In this document: positions 63,324 to 64,000 of the stretch, piece by piece
How positions within the stretch are numbered: position 1 is the stretch's first letter
How the letters are laid out: each line of letters begins with the position of its first letter
Assembly: GCA_013396755.1 (NCBI GenBank)
Contig: VWZF01013053.1
Location: 1,627,293 to 1,691,292 of the forward strand
Length of the DNA: 64,000 bases
Direction: 5' to 3'
Source: Sclerurus mexicanus
Taxonomy: Eukaryota; Chordata; Aves; Passeriformes; Furnariidae
The notes under the pieces: model-generated
Seen by the model: the letters and a program-made list of their open reading frames with translations, nothing else
Databases searched by the model: none
Told to the model about the DNA's origin: nothing
Position numbers and translations under genes: made by a program

Positions 63324-63490
63324 GGCAGGGGAGGGGGTTGGGCTGTGGGAGGTTGATGCAGCACCCTCTTGCGCCCACAGCCGCAGCCAGAGGAGCTGCC
63401 GTGAGCCCCAAACCTGCTGCTGCTTCTGCAAAACTGGAGCCTTCCCCAGATGACTGGAATAACTTATTTCTGCTGTGCAGTAGTGTCCAG
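63324..63490 (+). other. Candidate exon between acceptor-like and donor-like signals (unassigned)
   Basis: A strong acceptor pattern ends just before 63324 and a donor-like CAG|GTACCC lies at about 63490. One + frame is open across the interval (part of 63143-63568), with a peptide including VSPKPAAASAKLEPSPDDWN. I recognise no protein family. The candidate is about 167 nt, an ordinary internal exon size. It could be a lncRNA or untranslated exon downstream of the CpG patch, or a chance pairing of signals. Confidence 0.2.
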
Positions 63491-63510
63491 GTACCCTGGC
63501 CATGGTATGG

Positions 63511-63542
63511 GTGTATGTGTATATATACATATATATATATAT
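63511..63542 (+). repeat. (TA/TG)n microsatellite
   Basis: About 32 bases of alternating TG, TA and CA dinucleotides ending in a pure (TA)n run. It follows the candidate donor site by about 20 bp. Confidence 0.9.
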
Positions 63543-64000
63543 GCATCTTCTTTTGGCAGCCTGAGTAGTAGTTCTCTATGCAAAACCTCTAAGCCTATGT
63601 TAGACATTTATATCTTTAACCCTTCTGTTATTTTTTAAATCTGCACTGACTGCATGTTCCCAGATCTCTGAATGATGCTAGTGATGAAGAGAGAGATTAA
63701 ATGCAGAGATTAGGTTCTGCTGAGCTTAAGTGGGAACGAGTTATGCCTCCTTTATTTCACAGAACTGGTCATTGCCATAGGGCTTATTTTGGGCTAAAGC
63801 AACCTAAATAGGCAACACTGATTGTCAGGAGTGGGGATTTCAGGGTTCAAGTGGATGTTTCATCAACAGAAGTGTTCTGTGATCAGTAGGGTAAATACGA
63901 TGGTGCCTGAGTCCATGGAGGTTGGTCAGCTGCTCACAAGTGGCTGTTGTCTGCAGGAGAACACTGTATGGGTGCTGGTTCTGCATACAGGAAAGGGACA
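63543..64000. other. Gene-free right edge
   Basis: AT-leaning unique sequence after the microsatellite. No gene, repeat family or CpG cluster is seen, and the window ends without a feature boundary. Confidence 0.6.

Overview
This window looks like nuclear DNA from a bird, probably a passerine. Two retroelements carry that call. A 5'-truncated CR1 LINE lies at 40341-40714 (+), and a tRNA-Ile-derived SINE with a CR1-type tail lies at 26590-26739 (-). From memory the SINE resembles the TguSINE1 family of songbirds. The rest of the sequence agrees: AT-leaning composition, low CpG, short interrupted reading frames, scattered T and A runs, and sparse interspersed repeats.

I recognise no protein-coding gene, no intact tRNA or rRNA gene and no CRISPR array. 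The longest open frames are about 160-180 codons. None resembles a family I know, and this many in 64 kb of six-frame sequence is near what chance gives. The window is best read as intergenic DNA or part of a very large intron. A modest excess of long T-runs over A-runs on the + strand (15 versus 6) would suit + strand transcription but does not establish it.

Layout: 1-6.5 kb is plain non-coding DNA. 6.5-6.7 kb holds a dense motif cluster (three octamer-type sites and a CArG box inside a perfect 9-bp inverted repeat). 6.7-26.5 kb is gene-free with low-complexity patches. 26.6-26.7 kb is the SINE. 27-29 kb holds several motif-rich unique stretches. 31.9-32.0 kb is an extreme G/T tract. 32.1-33.2 kb is locally GC-richer. 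33.7-34.1 and 38.4-38.6 kb are enhancer-like unique stretches. 40.1-40.3 kb has an exon-like minus-strand stretch beside the CR1. 46.1-47.0 kb is the longest enhancer-like block, with a perfect CArG box. 56.3-56.6 kb has coding-like minus-strand frames beside a strong splice-acceptor pattern. 57.4-57.7 kb is another motif-rich block. 62.9-63.1 kb is the only CpG-rich patch, followed by splice-like signals to about 63.5 kb.

Nothing here is a demonstrated new system. The stretches most worth checking are the CpG-rich right end (62.9-63.5 kb), the 6.5-6.7 kb motif cluster, the 46-47 kb block and the exon-like stretches at 40.1 and 56.3 kb. Conservation cannot be judged from one sequence, so all regulatory and exon calls are low-confidence inferences.
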